Source: Theodoxus fluviatilis
Taxonomy: Eukaryota > Mollusca > Gastropoda > Cycloneritida > Neritidae
Assembly: GCA_034096865.1 (NCBI GenBank)
Contig: JAWQFJ010010173.1
Span: 1 to 13,302 of the forward strand
Direction: 5' to 3'
DNA: 13,302 nt
The notes under the pieces are model-generated. The model was not told where the DNA came from. It ran no database searches and saw only the letters and a program-made list of their open reading frames with translations. The position numbers and the translations under genes are program-made. Positions 1 through 7,483 of the stretch are shown here, piece by piece (within the stretch, counting starts at the first letter, position 1; the number at the start of each line of letters is the position of its first letter).

Positions 1-4
1 GCGC

Positions 5-124
5 TTATATAGGCATGGCTATCGTGGTCTTGGGAGTTACCTCCCCTTGACTGGCGCCCCTGCCTATGTCTAAGCGGCCGGATTGGCCAGGGCAGACAGT
101 CACGTGGGTATGAATTATGCAAAT
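5..124 (-). promoter_or_regulatory. Outward-facing promoter-like module, left end
   Basis: Read on the minus strand, toward the left edge, the order is octamer ATTTGCAT (117-124), E-box CACGTG (101-106), CCAAT box (82-86) and a TATATAAGCGC box at the very edge (1-11). All four match core consensus exactly. Octamer, CCAAT and TATA elements together are typical of histone and some other strongly transcribed metazoan genes. The predicted start and transcript would lie beyond the window, so the gene cannot be identified. The TATA box lies outside the repeat arm, whereas the other three lie inside it. These are short motifs and could co-occur by chance, but the fixed order and spacing favour a real promoter. 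Confidence 0.4.
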
Positions 125-135
125 TCTTTTTTTCG

Positions 136-149
136 AGGTCAAAAGGTCA
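136..149 (+). promoter_or_regulatory. AGGTCA direct repeat with 2-base gap, left end
   Basis: AGGTCA, AA, AGGTCA: a DR2-type nuclear receptor site by consensus, 12 bases from the octamer. Function is inferred from the motif alone. Confidence 0.3.
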
Positions 150-1802
150 TATATCACTGGTTTGTCTACTGGTAAGTATGTTAGGAAAACATAGAAATTA
201 GTTTAAATTTCTTCAAATTCTGCAGTGCGCATGTTCAACTTCTATGCACTGTGCAGGAGTTTCAGTGAACATTCCATTCAGAAACAATTTTTAGAGGACA
301 TGTCTATGAAAATGACAGGATCCAGTTTATTATCACAATGAGCTCATCAGTTTCATTGAGCATAATCCTCTCTTGGTCTTGTGATATTTTTTGTTGTTGG
401 CTTGTTATGTGCTGGTCTAGTGCCAGAGATTTTCATATAGTCTCAGATATTTTGTTTGATTGCTGACTTTAGAAGTAAGGGCAGCATTTAGTGCATTTTA
501 CTTTTTCTCAGATGCTGTTGGATTTGTGACAAAGCTGCTTTGGTTATACATTTTTTTACAGGTTTATGTCATTGTTGTTAGATTTACAGTTACAGTATGT
601 ATTTTACCCACAAAGAGATTGGTTTTTCCAGACTATATAAACTGGGATATTACATTGTGTCTGTTTTGAAATATTTAAAAATAGATTTGTGTTATTGAGA
701 ATATGAACCACCACATAGCTGTGCATAACATGTTAATGTCTTTGTTTGCTTTTCAGTTTCTACATCATAATGTCAGCATTTTAATTAATTCTATATCTGA
801 TATTTTCTTTTAAAAGTCAGAATCTTGCAATGGGACATTTGATACCAACGTACTCATAGACGCGCTTCAATCTTATTGTGTGACTATTATACTGTGATGT
901 ATTTCAGTTCATTGTTTGAATAACTGTATGGAGCTCAACAGTAATTTCATTGTAGGACAATACTGGAAACATTGATAACCTTTCTTGTTTACCACAATTT
1001 CACAGTTCAGTTTATTAGAAGAATGTTTTCATTCAGCTCTCCACATGTACTGCGTAGTATGCAGTTTCAAAACGTTTGGGAATTCCCACTCCCTGAATAT
1101 CACCAGTTTCAGATTGTATTGACCAACAGTTTGCAAGATACATTTTCAGATTTTCTCAGTATATGGACTAGATGTTAGTAGACTTTTCAGTGGCACTGCT
1201 GGACCAAGTATTCTTACAGAACCAGTTTTACACAACCTGGCATATCAGAAACATACTTGTCACGGAATTCAAAAAGTTTTTATTTTGAATTACCTCAGCA
1301 AACCCGTTTAACTTTTTCCAACAACTCCATGGTGAATGTTTGTTAATACTCCTAGCTTTCCCTAAAGTGCTCCATAATACTCCTTTTTCTTGTTTTACAT
1401 CCATTGGTGCACCTTAAAATAATATTGCCCTACTCAATTTGGATATTTTATTTATGCAACCAGCTGTATGGATTTATCTAATGTAGTATGTGTGCTACTC
1501 AAGAGATCAATATATATATATATAAATCAGTATACAACCACCAACATGTCATTATGTGTGTGCAACTTTATATTTATACTGGACTACTCAAGACTATATT
1601 ACATTCAAGAACGCATGGCACTATTTTATTGCATGGCAAACTTCAGAGGCCAGGTGGCATAACATATATTTTCCCCTCAGGCCACAGTTTGTAGTAGTGT
1701 CATTAAGAACAGCTATGTCCTGGGACAGAATGTTGACATTGCCTTACTGCATTACATCCAGAAGTAAGTTGGGTAACTGAACTTGTCAACAGGGTAACTA
1801 CA
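150..1802. other. AT-rich outer stretch, left arm
   Basis: No supported gene. It contains the (TA)7 tract, many short T runs and several frames of 64 to 75 codons with no splice context or recognisable domain. A TATATAAA at 634-641 fits a TATA consensus but stands alone. The arm differences at 831 and the TG indel near 1779 lie here. Confidence 0.7.
1511..1524. repeat. (TA)7 microsatellite, left copy
   Basis: Seven uninterrupted TA units. The right arm has the same number at 11832-11845. Confidence 0.9.
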
Positions 1803-2081
1803 TCAGTTAGCATTTGCCTGGAACACTGACTTTGCTCTCAAAGTCAATTCGGTGAGGGAGAACACTTTGAAAAGTACGTGGTGAATGAGTGTCGCTAAAG
1901 TGTAGGAGTGTTTGAGGATGCTTTGGCGTATAGGAATTGCTATGTAAACCCTATGGCCATGGGCTGTAGCCACAAAGTACACTGCAGCAGCTACCGAGGG
2001 TGTCATGTAAAATCGTTCTTTGACCTTTTGATCAGCCTTGCTAGACTTAACACGAAATCCACATAAAGAGGTATTTGACAA
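1803..2081 (-). other. Second open frame of unknown meaning, left copy
   Basis: A 92-codon frame starting at TTG, with a moderately hydrophobic middle (AAAVYFVATAHG) and a C-terminal stretch of mixed Leu/Phe. It follows the 2137-2403 frame on the same strand but in another phase, 55 bases away. No acceptor or donor joins them convincingly. Probably spurious; listed because it is one of the longer frames in low-GC sequence. Confidence 0.1.
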
Positions 2082-2136
2082 GCAAAAGGTGTGCTTTCAG
2101 TTTTTGTGCGATTTGTGATCTCTTCAAGTTAATTTT

Positions 2137-2403
2137 TTAAGTTGACTTAGCATGAAAGAAAATATTATCTGCTGGCATGAAGCTTCCCCTGCATGTGCTT
2201 CTTGTAGTGCTTGCGGAGTGGTGTGCTTTGCCCAATAAATCATTAAAAAGTTGTATCTGTTTTGTCTTCTGAATATAATTTTCAATGATAGTGGGATAGG
2301 GGCTACTTTTGTGTTTATACACTTTGCAGGCCTGTATCGAATGGTGCTTTATTTCTGATAATCTGGGCTGGATCACCACACAACATCTGAGCCAAACACA
2401 CAC
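2137..2403 (-). other. Open frame of unknown meaning in AT-rich DNA, left copy
   Basis: An 88-codon frame on the centre-to-edge strand, starting at a GTG rather than an ATG, rich in Lys, His, Ser and Thr. It contains two of the seven substitutions between arms (2225 and 2254) and both change the residue (Ala/Gly and Ile/Met), which is not what constraint on a protein would give. I see no domain. Frames of this length are expected by chance in a window of this size. Confidence 0.1.
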
Positions 2404-2509
2404 AAACCGAATTCACACACTCTGAAACTATCCCAAAGTAGAATCAAAATAACAAATAGCGAAAAAAGTGGCATTTTAAAGTTTTTAATGTAACAAAACT
2501 TATAAACAT

Positions 2510-2515
2510 TTTATT
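2510..2515 (-). terminator. AATAAA polyadenylation signal, left copy
   Basis: Mirror of 10839-10844, seen as TTTATT on the plus strand, downstream of the minus-strand candidate last exon at 2623-2874. Confidence 0.3.
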
Positions 2516-2622
2516 TTTGTTTTGTGGGGTTACAAACGAACCACAACACTGCCTACTGCACGGTGCACACACAGCACCACCACGAGGGCACAACGACACA
2601 GAACGAGGTGCACGGCGAAAAT

Positions 2623-2874
2623 TCAGTTTGCTGGCGTCTCGGTGTGTCGCCCCCTCACTGGGCTCTTCAGACCCAGTCTCTTTTCCCTGTTCCCTTGTAG
2701 GGAACTTGGCCTCGAAAGCACCGTTCGCTTCGAGGTCTGCACCGACTTTGTAGCTGGGGCACAGTGGTCCCCAAACCCAGATTGAGTGGCCACAGATTCT
2801 GCTTGGACTCTCTTCATCGCCACCCCTTTTGAGAGGACGCCTTTGTCCTCGTCATAGGAAGTTCTCTTGATCTG
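2623..2874 (-). CDS. Candidate last exon, left copy
   Basis: Mirror copy of 10480-10731 on the minus strand, with the same open frame and the same two upstream in-frame stops. I saw no difference between the copies within the frame. Confidence 0.22.
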   Translation of the reverse strand, partial: QIKRTSYDEDKGVLSKGVAMKRVQAESVATQSGFGDHCAPATKSVQTSKRTVLSRPSSLQGNREKRLGLKSPVRGRHTETPAN

Positions 2875-2930
2875 TCATGAATCTGCGGTCGTCAGTGCTG
2901 ACAGTTGCTTGGAAGTGTTCTGTCTTCTCG

Positions 2931-3019
2931 AGCTCGATGACTGTTCGAGCTAGGAGTCAGCTCGTGGTAGAAGACTGCTCGAGTTAGAAGACTGCCTGCT
3001 CATGATGGAAGACTAGTTT
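2931..3019 (+). repeat. Imperfect short tandem repeats with CTCGAG motifs, left copy
   Basis: Units resembling TAGAAGACTGC begin at 2968, 2985 and 3006 (the third diverged), interspersed with CTCGAG, TTCGAGCT and GAGCTC. The block is Ser-rich if translated on the minus strand and lies just upstream of the candidate last exon on that strand. Confidence 0.5.
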
Positions 3020-3029
3020 CAAGGCACTT

Positions 3030-4356
3030 GTCTCCTCTGCTGTTCGGTCAACTTCTAGCTGTTACGTTTGTCTGTGGTTTCTCGGCGAAAAACATTTTGC
3101 GGTAATCATTAGCACTGATTAGACTGTGGAGTAACTACTGAGCTTATTTCCTCTTACCGACGGTAACCAAATACAGAAGACGGACTGGGTGAAACGTCAT
3201 TGAATAAACAGTCAATATGTTGGTTAAGTGTAATGTCACAAACTGGTTTAAGCAAGTAAAACACGTCTGTCAAGATCACGTGAGACAACAATGGAATATC
3301 ACAATGCGTTGATGAGAAAGGGCCTTGGTAATGTTTAGCCTGGTTGAGTATCCTTACATCACTAACGGCGGTATACATCAAAGGCCACAGTGGTGATGTG
3401 ATTGGTCGGTCAAAATTTGGACAAGCTGCTGCTTTTGTGCAGACATGTCCAACTGGTACGTGTTGAGTCTCTGCCCTGCCTGCCTACTTCACACTAACAC
3501 CACACCACTTCAATGTACACGACAAACATTTTCTTGTTTTACATTTATAATAAATGTTTTTTTTTCCTTCTATTTACATGCAGAAAATGTGTGTCAGTAT
3601 CACAAACAATATACAAATAAATACATCTTTGTTCACATCAAATCATTTTGTACATATTTTTGTATCACCTCATTGCACTCAACCCTTCAAAACTTGTACA
3701 TAAACATGTTTTTGAATTACAAATATATTGCCACTATGCTACAATCACAAGAACCTCTAACTCAATGAACAGCTCATGACAGCCTATGGGGACGTTGGTT
3801 AGCACAGTACACACACAACCTGAGGTTAGACAGAAAAAAATTGGACTCTTCTCACAACAGTACATGGAGGGATAGAGAGGTTAAAATGTTCAACAGCAGA
3901 AACAACAACAAAACTAGGCAGGCAGAGACTCGGTAACCAAAGGGACATTTCTGAGCCAGCATTCAGTGTGGGCTAAGTCAAGGCTATTCTTAAGTCAGGC
4001 AGTGAATTGATCAATTGTTTCTCAGTCGTGACTGATTGTCTCTGAAACATGCCAAAATACTGCAAAACTGGTCTTGAAGAGTTGTATTACATACAAGCTG
4101 ACGAGACGGAATGACTTCAATATTATGTTTGGTGCATATTGATCAACAGACTTCTCATCATTTGTGATTTCAGCCACACATAGCTCGTGCTCAACTTTAT
4201 GGCATGAGAATACCTACATACACGTTATCTACAAGAATCTATCCCATTGAGTACACAGGAGTACGCTAGAAAACAGAAATAGTGGTCGTACCGCAAGACA
4301 GACAAATCTGTACAAGCGATGTGATGGTGCGATTGCACAGCGTTACCATGGCGATA
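3030..4356. other. Non-coding stretch, left arm
   Basis: AT-rich DNA with a T9 run (3557-3565) and scattered A-rich tracts. A 107-codon frame from an ATG at 3445 is rich in Cys, Phe, Tyr and Thr, lacks any domain, and changes Ser to Pro between arms. A 75-codon minus frame at 3154-3381 is similarly unsupported. Near 4340-4356 the sequence turns GC-rich, with a good start context at 4348 (ACCATGG) that reads only seven codons before a stop. Confidence 0.65.
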
Positions 4357-4456
4357 GTCTGGCGAGGTTAGCCTGGTCCCGCTCCCTCCCATCACCAGCA
4401 CAGAGAGCTGCGAAAGTTGTGAGCGAGGGGAGAACCAGGGGTACGCGCAGTTCCTG

Positions 4457-4841
4457 ATGGCATTCCCTCGCTCAGACCTGCCACGGCCCCAGGGTCAGGG
4501 GAAGCCTCGCCCCCCCACACGGCCCAAGGCAGTCCAGAGGTTGGGTTTATCCCCAACCCCTGAGGCTCTCATTATGAACTCTCCTACAGGTAAAATCGAA
4601 AGAAAACGAGGAGACTGCAACTCTTGCTCTGACCAACTATGGATCAGAAAACAAAACACTCTAAAACTCAAATGTAAATAAACTTTTCTTAGGTGGGTGG
4701 GGTGGAGGTGGTCTGGGTGAAGAAGGAAATGAACTACTCTCAAAAGAGGTATACAAATTTAGAGTATATCAATATACAGATGTGTATTCCTAGTCCGAGA
4801 CGAAAGAGCTGTTGAAACAGCTGCTAAGACCAGCTGTGTGA
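4457..4841 (+). other. Frame-consistent chain of three exon-like pieces, left copy
   Basis: A Pro-rich frame open from 4358, with ATG at 4457, meets a good donor (CTACAG/GTAAAA at 4590) in phase 1. It resumes in frame after TTTCTTAG at 4692. The second piece (4693-4748) is Gly-rich and ends GAG/GTATAC in phase 0. The third begins after ATTCCTAG at 4793 and encodes a short charged helix ELLKQLLRPAV before TGA at 4839-4841; it contains an LxxLL motif, the helix type used to bind nuclear receptors. The gaps would be 103 and 45 bases, and 45 is shorter than most animal introns. The direction is opposite to the other candidate exons. This may be chance. Confidence 0.15.
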
Positions 4842-5870
4842 GAAAAGGGCTTGAGGCCACCCTGACCCGGGTTTCCTTTGTTCAAAGTCTGGTGCCGGAC
4901 ATATTTGTGGACGGATCAGAACACCGCCATAGACGTCATAATCGCTAACGTCATCATAACATGCAGCAGTTGCAGGGGAGACAACTCTGGCCCAAGCACT
5001 GGAGTTTCCTCCCTTGAAGACACTGTTCTCCCATCATAAGGGTGAAGTTGTATTCTTGGCGTTCTTCTTTGTCGTAGACCCAGAGCAGCCTCCATTCTAC
5101 ACTGCCTTCCAAGAGAACTGGACTCAGTAGACTTCCGTCCCTTGTCCAAAGTTGGCACTAACTGCACCCTGAGAAGAGACGTAATGGCGACTCCTGAGGT
5201 AGGTAGCGTTGCAGGTCACATCCGTGGGAAGAACTCGGGCAAGTTCGTCTCCATTGCAGACTGGCTGTGAAAGGAGTGTCGTCTGAGAGGTGGAGATTCC
5301 CATGCTCTCTGTCTGCATCCACGTAGCACGACCTCCCTCGTATTGCAAGGTGCAGCGCTGCGTCTTGTAGACACTGCTGCTTCTCCTAATGCTGCTGCTG
5401 CTGCTGATGACGATGACCATGCAGTGCCGGCTTTGCAGGTAACTGGTTCCATGTCATGGCGTAGGTTGTTTGGCAACCGAGTGCGCCTAAAGAATTTGGC
5501 ATATGCATGTTTCCGGACACCACATATTCCGTCACTTAGCCCAGGTCTGAGGTTCAAGGACCACTTCAGTCACCCTTCATATCAGGTGAGGATAGCGGTC
5601 CTTGACTGTTGCAGACAGCAGCGTCCGGTGGGGGTCTGTGCTGTGGATGGCAACAGCTCTGGGTCAAAGTCCAAGCTTCCGGAAGCAGACAGCCATCACA
5701 GATGGTGGTGGCCAGGCCTGGATGTCGGAAGGTCGGAGTGACCCGAGTTGCCGGGAGGTCGAGGACTCCGATGATTTGCGGGGGTGGAGCTTGTCTGGAC
5801 AGAGAGAGACAGCAACGCACTACTGTACGCAGAGAAGCATTGTGAAAAGTGTGGATATTAGTTGCTAAGC
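4842..5870. other. GC-richer block with overlapping ambiguous frames, left arm
   Basis: About 1 kb of visibly higher GC in which several frames on both strands stay open for 78 to 132 codons, so openness alone cannot identify a gene. Noted signals are a small ATG frame at 5184-5270 in strong start context (GTAATGG), ending SGKFVSIADWL, and CAG/GTAACT at 5439 on the plus strand. On the minus strand there is a pyrimidine-rich acceptor CTGTCCAG reading from about 5797. These suggest that some spliced exon lies here, but strand and boundaries cannot be settled by reading. Confidence 0.4.
5391..5405 (+). repeat. (GCT)5 triplet repeat, left copy
   Basis: Five GCT units followed by a GATGACGATGAC stretch. 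Translated forward it gives an Ala run then an Asp run, which explains an apparent AAAAADDDD segment in a 132-codon frame. Confidence 0.85.
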
Positions 5871-6318
5871 GCGCAACAACATTTTACCACTTTTTCTTTC
5901 AAATGAAAAATAAATGGAACTACCGAGCAAATGAACACAATAAAAATAAAGTTCTTCTGTAATCACCAAAAAACATGTTGCCTGGAAAACGTTTTCATCA
6001 ACAAAGGAACTTTTCCTATACCAGCCTGTAAGTTGCTCTCCAGCTTTCACCAAGTACATCATCAAGTGGGCATGCAACTGAAGTCAATCTTGTGTTTGTG
6101 AACTGACGATAACACTAGCACAACAATTTTACAGCTTTCCTCTGATTCAGGCATGAATTCATCCGATACACGGCAAAAATCATGTCTGCAGTGACCTTGC
6201 ATTTACGGATTGCTGGTGAGGGGTAAAACTTGAGACAGCAACTAACCAGGTGCTGTTCCAAGCAGTCTCAGCGTGCCTCTGACCACTACCAAGGGGCAAA
6301 CGACTGTTGATCGCTCAC
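5871..6318. other. AT-rich interval, left arm
   Basis: No supported gene. It would be intronic if the minus-strand exon model holds. One arm difference (6151, G against A) lies here. Confidence 0.55.
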
Positions 6319-6390
6319 CGGTTTGGACTTTGGGGTCGCGGGGACTTCCTCCGCAAAGTAGTGTGCGACCAGTCCTCGCCTCCCCTCCAC
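6319..6390 (-). CDS. Exon-like segment next to the centre, left copy
   Basis: Mirror copy of 6964-7035 with identical sequence and splice signals on the minus strand. The two copies point away from one another across the spacer. Confidence 0.3.
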
Positions 6391-6395
6391 CTGTA

Positions 6396-6413
6396 AACAA
6401 CAACAACAACAAC
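6396..6413 (+). repeat. (AAC)6 triplet repeat, left copy
   Basis: Six AAC units followed by two AAG units, directly beside the exon-like segment at 6319-6390. On the minus strand it supplies the pyrimidine-rich tract before the candidate splice acceptor. Confidence 0.9.
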
Positions 6414-6470
6414 AAGAAGGGCAATGCCGTTACGACTCACATGCTTGACCTTGACCTTTATATGACCTTG

Positions 6471-6487
6471 CTTCAAGGTCAAGGTCA
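6471..6487 (+). repeat. Inner extension of the inverted repeat, left side
   Basis: These 17 bases match the reverse complement of 6854-6870, but the right side carries 13 additional bases (6871-6883) between this block and the main arm. The symmetric match therefore ends in a short offset repeat inside the AGGTCA array. The offset could reflect slippage between array units or a deletion at the turning point of the palindrome. Confidence 0.8.
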
Positions 6488-6853
6488 CGGGAGCTCTTCA
6501 AAGTTGGATCGTATACATATTTTGAAGTGACCTTGACCCTGAACTATGGAAGATAACTGTTTCAAACTTAATAATTATGTGGGGCACATGTTATACTTTC
6601 ATCATGAGACACATTTGGTCACATATCATCAAGGTCAAGGTCACTTTGACCCTTATGAAATGTGACCAAAATGGGGTAGTGAACCACTAAAAGTGCCAAT
6701 AAGCACCATTGTGCTTCCTATGTCTTGAATTGACAGCTTTGTGTTGCATGACCTTGGATGACCTTGACCTTGGGTCAAGGTCACATGTATTTTGGTAGGA
6801 AAAATGTGTAGAGCATTTCTTTGTGTATGATGTCATTGGTAGGTTTAGTTGTT
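6488..6853. other. Unique spacer at the centre of the palindrome (366 bases)
   Basis: This segment has no full-length partner elsewhere in the window and would form the loop if either strand folded. It holds AGGTCA/TGACCT half-sites at 6528, 6632, 6638, 6749, 6759, 6765 and 6778, and a perfect 11-base hairpin at 6759-6783 with a 3-base loop. Between these islands the sequence is ordinary AT-rich DNA with no credible coding frame. A 62-codon frame on the minus strand simply reads through the repeats. The asymmetric spacer matters because it distinguishes this structure from a read that simply folded back on itself. Confidence 0.9.
6759..6783. repeat. Perfect 11-base hairpin in the spacer
   Basis: TGACCTTGACC (6759-6769), loop TTG, then GGTCAAGGTCA (6773-6783). 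It lies near the middle of the spacer and places two half-site pairs head to head. Confidence 0.85.
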
Positions 6854-6870
6854 TGACCTTGACCTTGAAG
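6854..6870 (-). repeat. Inner extension of the inverted repeat, right side
   Basis: Partner of 6471-6487, displaced from the main right arm by the 13-base insertion 6871-6883. It forms the left half of a perfect hairpin: 6854-6866 pairs with 6879-6891 around a 12-base loop. Confidence 0.8.
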
Positions 6871-6940
6871 GTCACCTGAAGGTCAAGGTCATATAAAGGT
6901 CAAGGTCAAGCATGTGAGTCGTAACGGCATTGCCCTTCTT

Positions 6941-6958
6941 GTTGTTGTTGTTGTTGTT
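6941..6958 (+). repeat. (GTT)6 triplet repeat, right copy
   Basis: Mirror of 6396-6413 with the same six units, immediately before TTTACAG at 6957-6963. Confidence 0.9.
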
Positions 6959-6963
6959 TACAG

Positions 6964-7035
6964 GTGGAGGGGAGGCGAGGACTGGTCGCACACTACTTTG
7001 CGGAGGAAGTCCCCGCGACCCCAAAGTCCAAACCG
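6964..7035 (+). CDS. Exon-like segment next to the centre, right copy
   Basis: This is the best exon candidate. A T-rich tract formed by (GTT)6 leads into TTTACAG, then 72 bases follow, exactly 24 codons, and a consensus donor CCG/GTGAGC begins at 7036. In the frame that opens at the acceptor there is no stop and the intron phase is 0 on both sides. The peptide begins VEGRRGLVAHYF and ends in a Lys/Pro-rich stretch. I do not recognise a family. The opposite strand is also open here (MPLTTTKG...), with a weaker donor, so the strand is not certain. Transcription would run from the centre toward the edge. Upstream sequence is the AGGTCA array and spacer, so any earlier exons are not visible in either copy. 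Confidence 0.3.
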
Positions 7036-7483
7036 GTGAGCGATCAACAGTCGTTTGCCCCTTGGTAGTGGTCAGAGGCACGCTGAGACTGCTTGGAACA
7101 GCACCTGGTTAGTTGCTGTCTCAAGTTTTACCCCTCACCAGCAATCCGTAAATGCAAGGTCACTGCAGACATGATTTTTGCCGTGTATCGGATGAATTCA
7201 TGTCTGAATCAGAGGAAAGCTGTAAAATTGTTGTGCTAGTGTTATCGTCAGTTCACAAACACAAGATTGACTTCAGTTGCATGCCCACTTGATGATGTAC
7301 TTGGTGAAAGCTGGAGAGCAACTTACAGGCTGGTATAGGAAAAGTTCCTTTGTTGATGAAAACGTTTTCCAGGCAACATGTTTTTTGGTGATTACAGAAG
7401 AACTTTATTTTTATTGTGTTCATTTGCTCGGTAGTTCCATTTATTTTTCATTTGAAAGAAAAAGTGGTAAAATGTTGTTGCGC
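7036..7483. other. AT-rich interval, right arm
   Basis: Mirror of 5871-6318. It begins with the GTGAGC donor of the exon-like segment, and a 70-codon frame (7277-7489) in it has no supporting signal. Confidence 0.55.

Larger units (their letters stand above)
54..6470 (+). repeat. Left arm of a giant inverted repeat (6.4 kb)
   Basis: Reading this segment forward gives the reverse complement of 6884-13302. Paired positions sum to 13356 from 54 to about 1779 and to 13354 from there to 6470, because the left arm lacks a TG dinucleotide that the right arm has. The match was followed by eye through the outer end, the microsatellites, the GC-rich blocks and the inner edge. Single-base differences were seen at 831, 2225, 2254, 2477, 3565 and 6151 plus the indel, with further small ones possible. 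No transposase, integrase or polymerase frame is present, so this is not an obvious autonomous transposon with long terminal repeats. The outer limit is set by the window end, so the true arm may be longer. Confidence 0.97.
6446..6908. repeat. Clustered AGGTCA (TGACCT) half-site array
   Basis: Nineteen exact AGGTCA or TGACCT hexamers fall within 463 bases. Fourteen of them make seven exact head-to-tail dodecamers with no gap (AGGTCAAGGTCA or its complement), starting at 6446, 6476, 6632, 6759, 6854, 6880 and 6897; a near-exact eighth starts at 6528. Known biology: AGGTCA is the half-site of nuclear receptors, TCAAGGTCA is the extended monomer site of the ERR and NR5A groups, and the gapless direct repeat is the preferred site of NR6A1. 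The array may equally be a decayed minisatellite or the inner part of a dispersed repeat, which I consider at least as likely as a regulatory role. Confidence 0.85.

Noticed and set aside
1..70. Small nuclear RNA or 5S gene at the left edge
   Set aside because: I compared the edge with remembered U1, U2, U4, U5, U6atac, U12 and 5S patterns and found no convincing match; promoter elements explain it better.
634..641. TATATAAA as a promoter
   Set aside because: Single TATA-like words are frequent in AT-rich DNA and no other element or gene accompanies it.
2941..2960. GTTCGAGCT resembling a tRNA or SINE B box
   Set aside because: No A box at the proper distance and no cloverleaf; the word belongs to a local CTCGAG-rich repeat block.
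3445..3768. 107-codon frame with ATG
   Set aside because: Composition follows the local T/C-rich sequence, no domain or splice context, and the arms differ by a Ser/Pro change.
4348..4371. ATG in ideal start context (ACCATGG)
   Set aside because: Only seven codons precede a stop, so it could at most be a short upstream frame.
5343..5741. 132-codon plus-strand frame (mirrored at 7613-8011)
   Set aside because: It starts at TTG, crosses a GCT/GAT triplet tract and lies in GC-richer DNA where frames on both strands are open. It crosses a CAG/GTAACT donor and shows no domain.
6687..6875. 62-codon minus-strand frame in the spacer
   Set aside because: It is a read-through of the GACCTT repeats and AT-rich spacer with no start context of note.
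6446..6908. CRISPR array
   Set aside because: The repeated unit is six bases, spacing is irregular, both orientations occur, and the context is animal-like.
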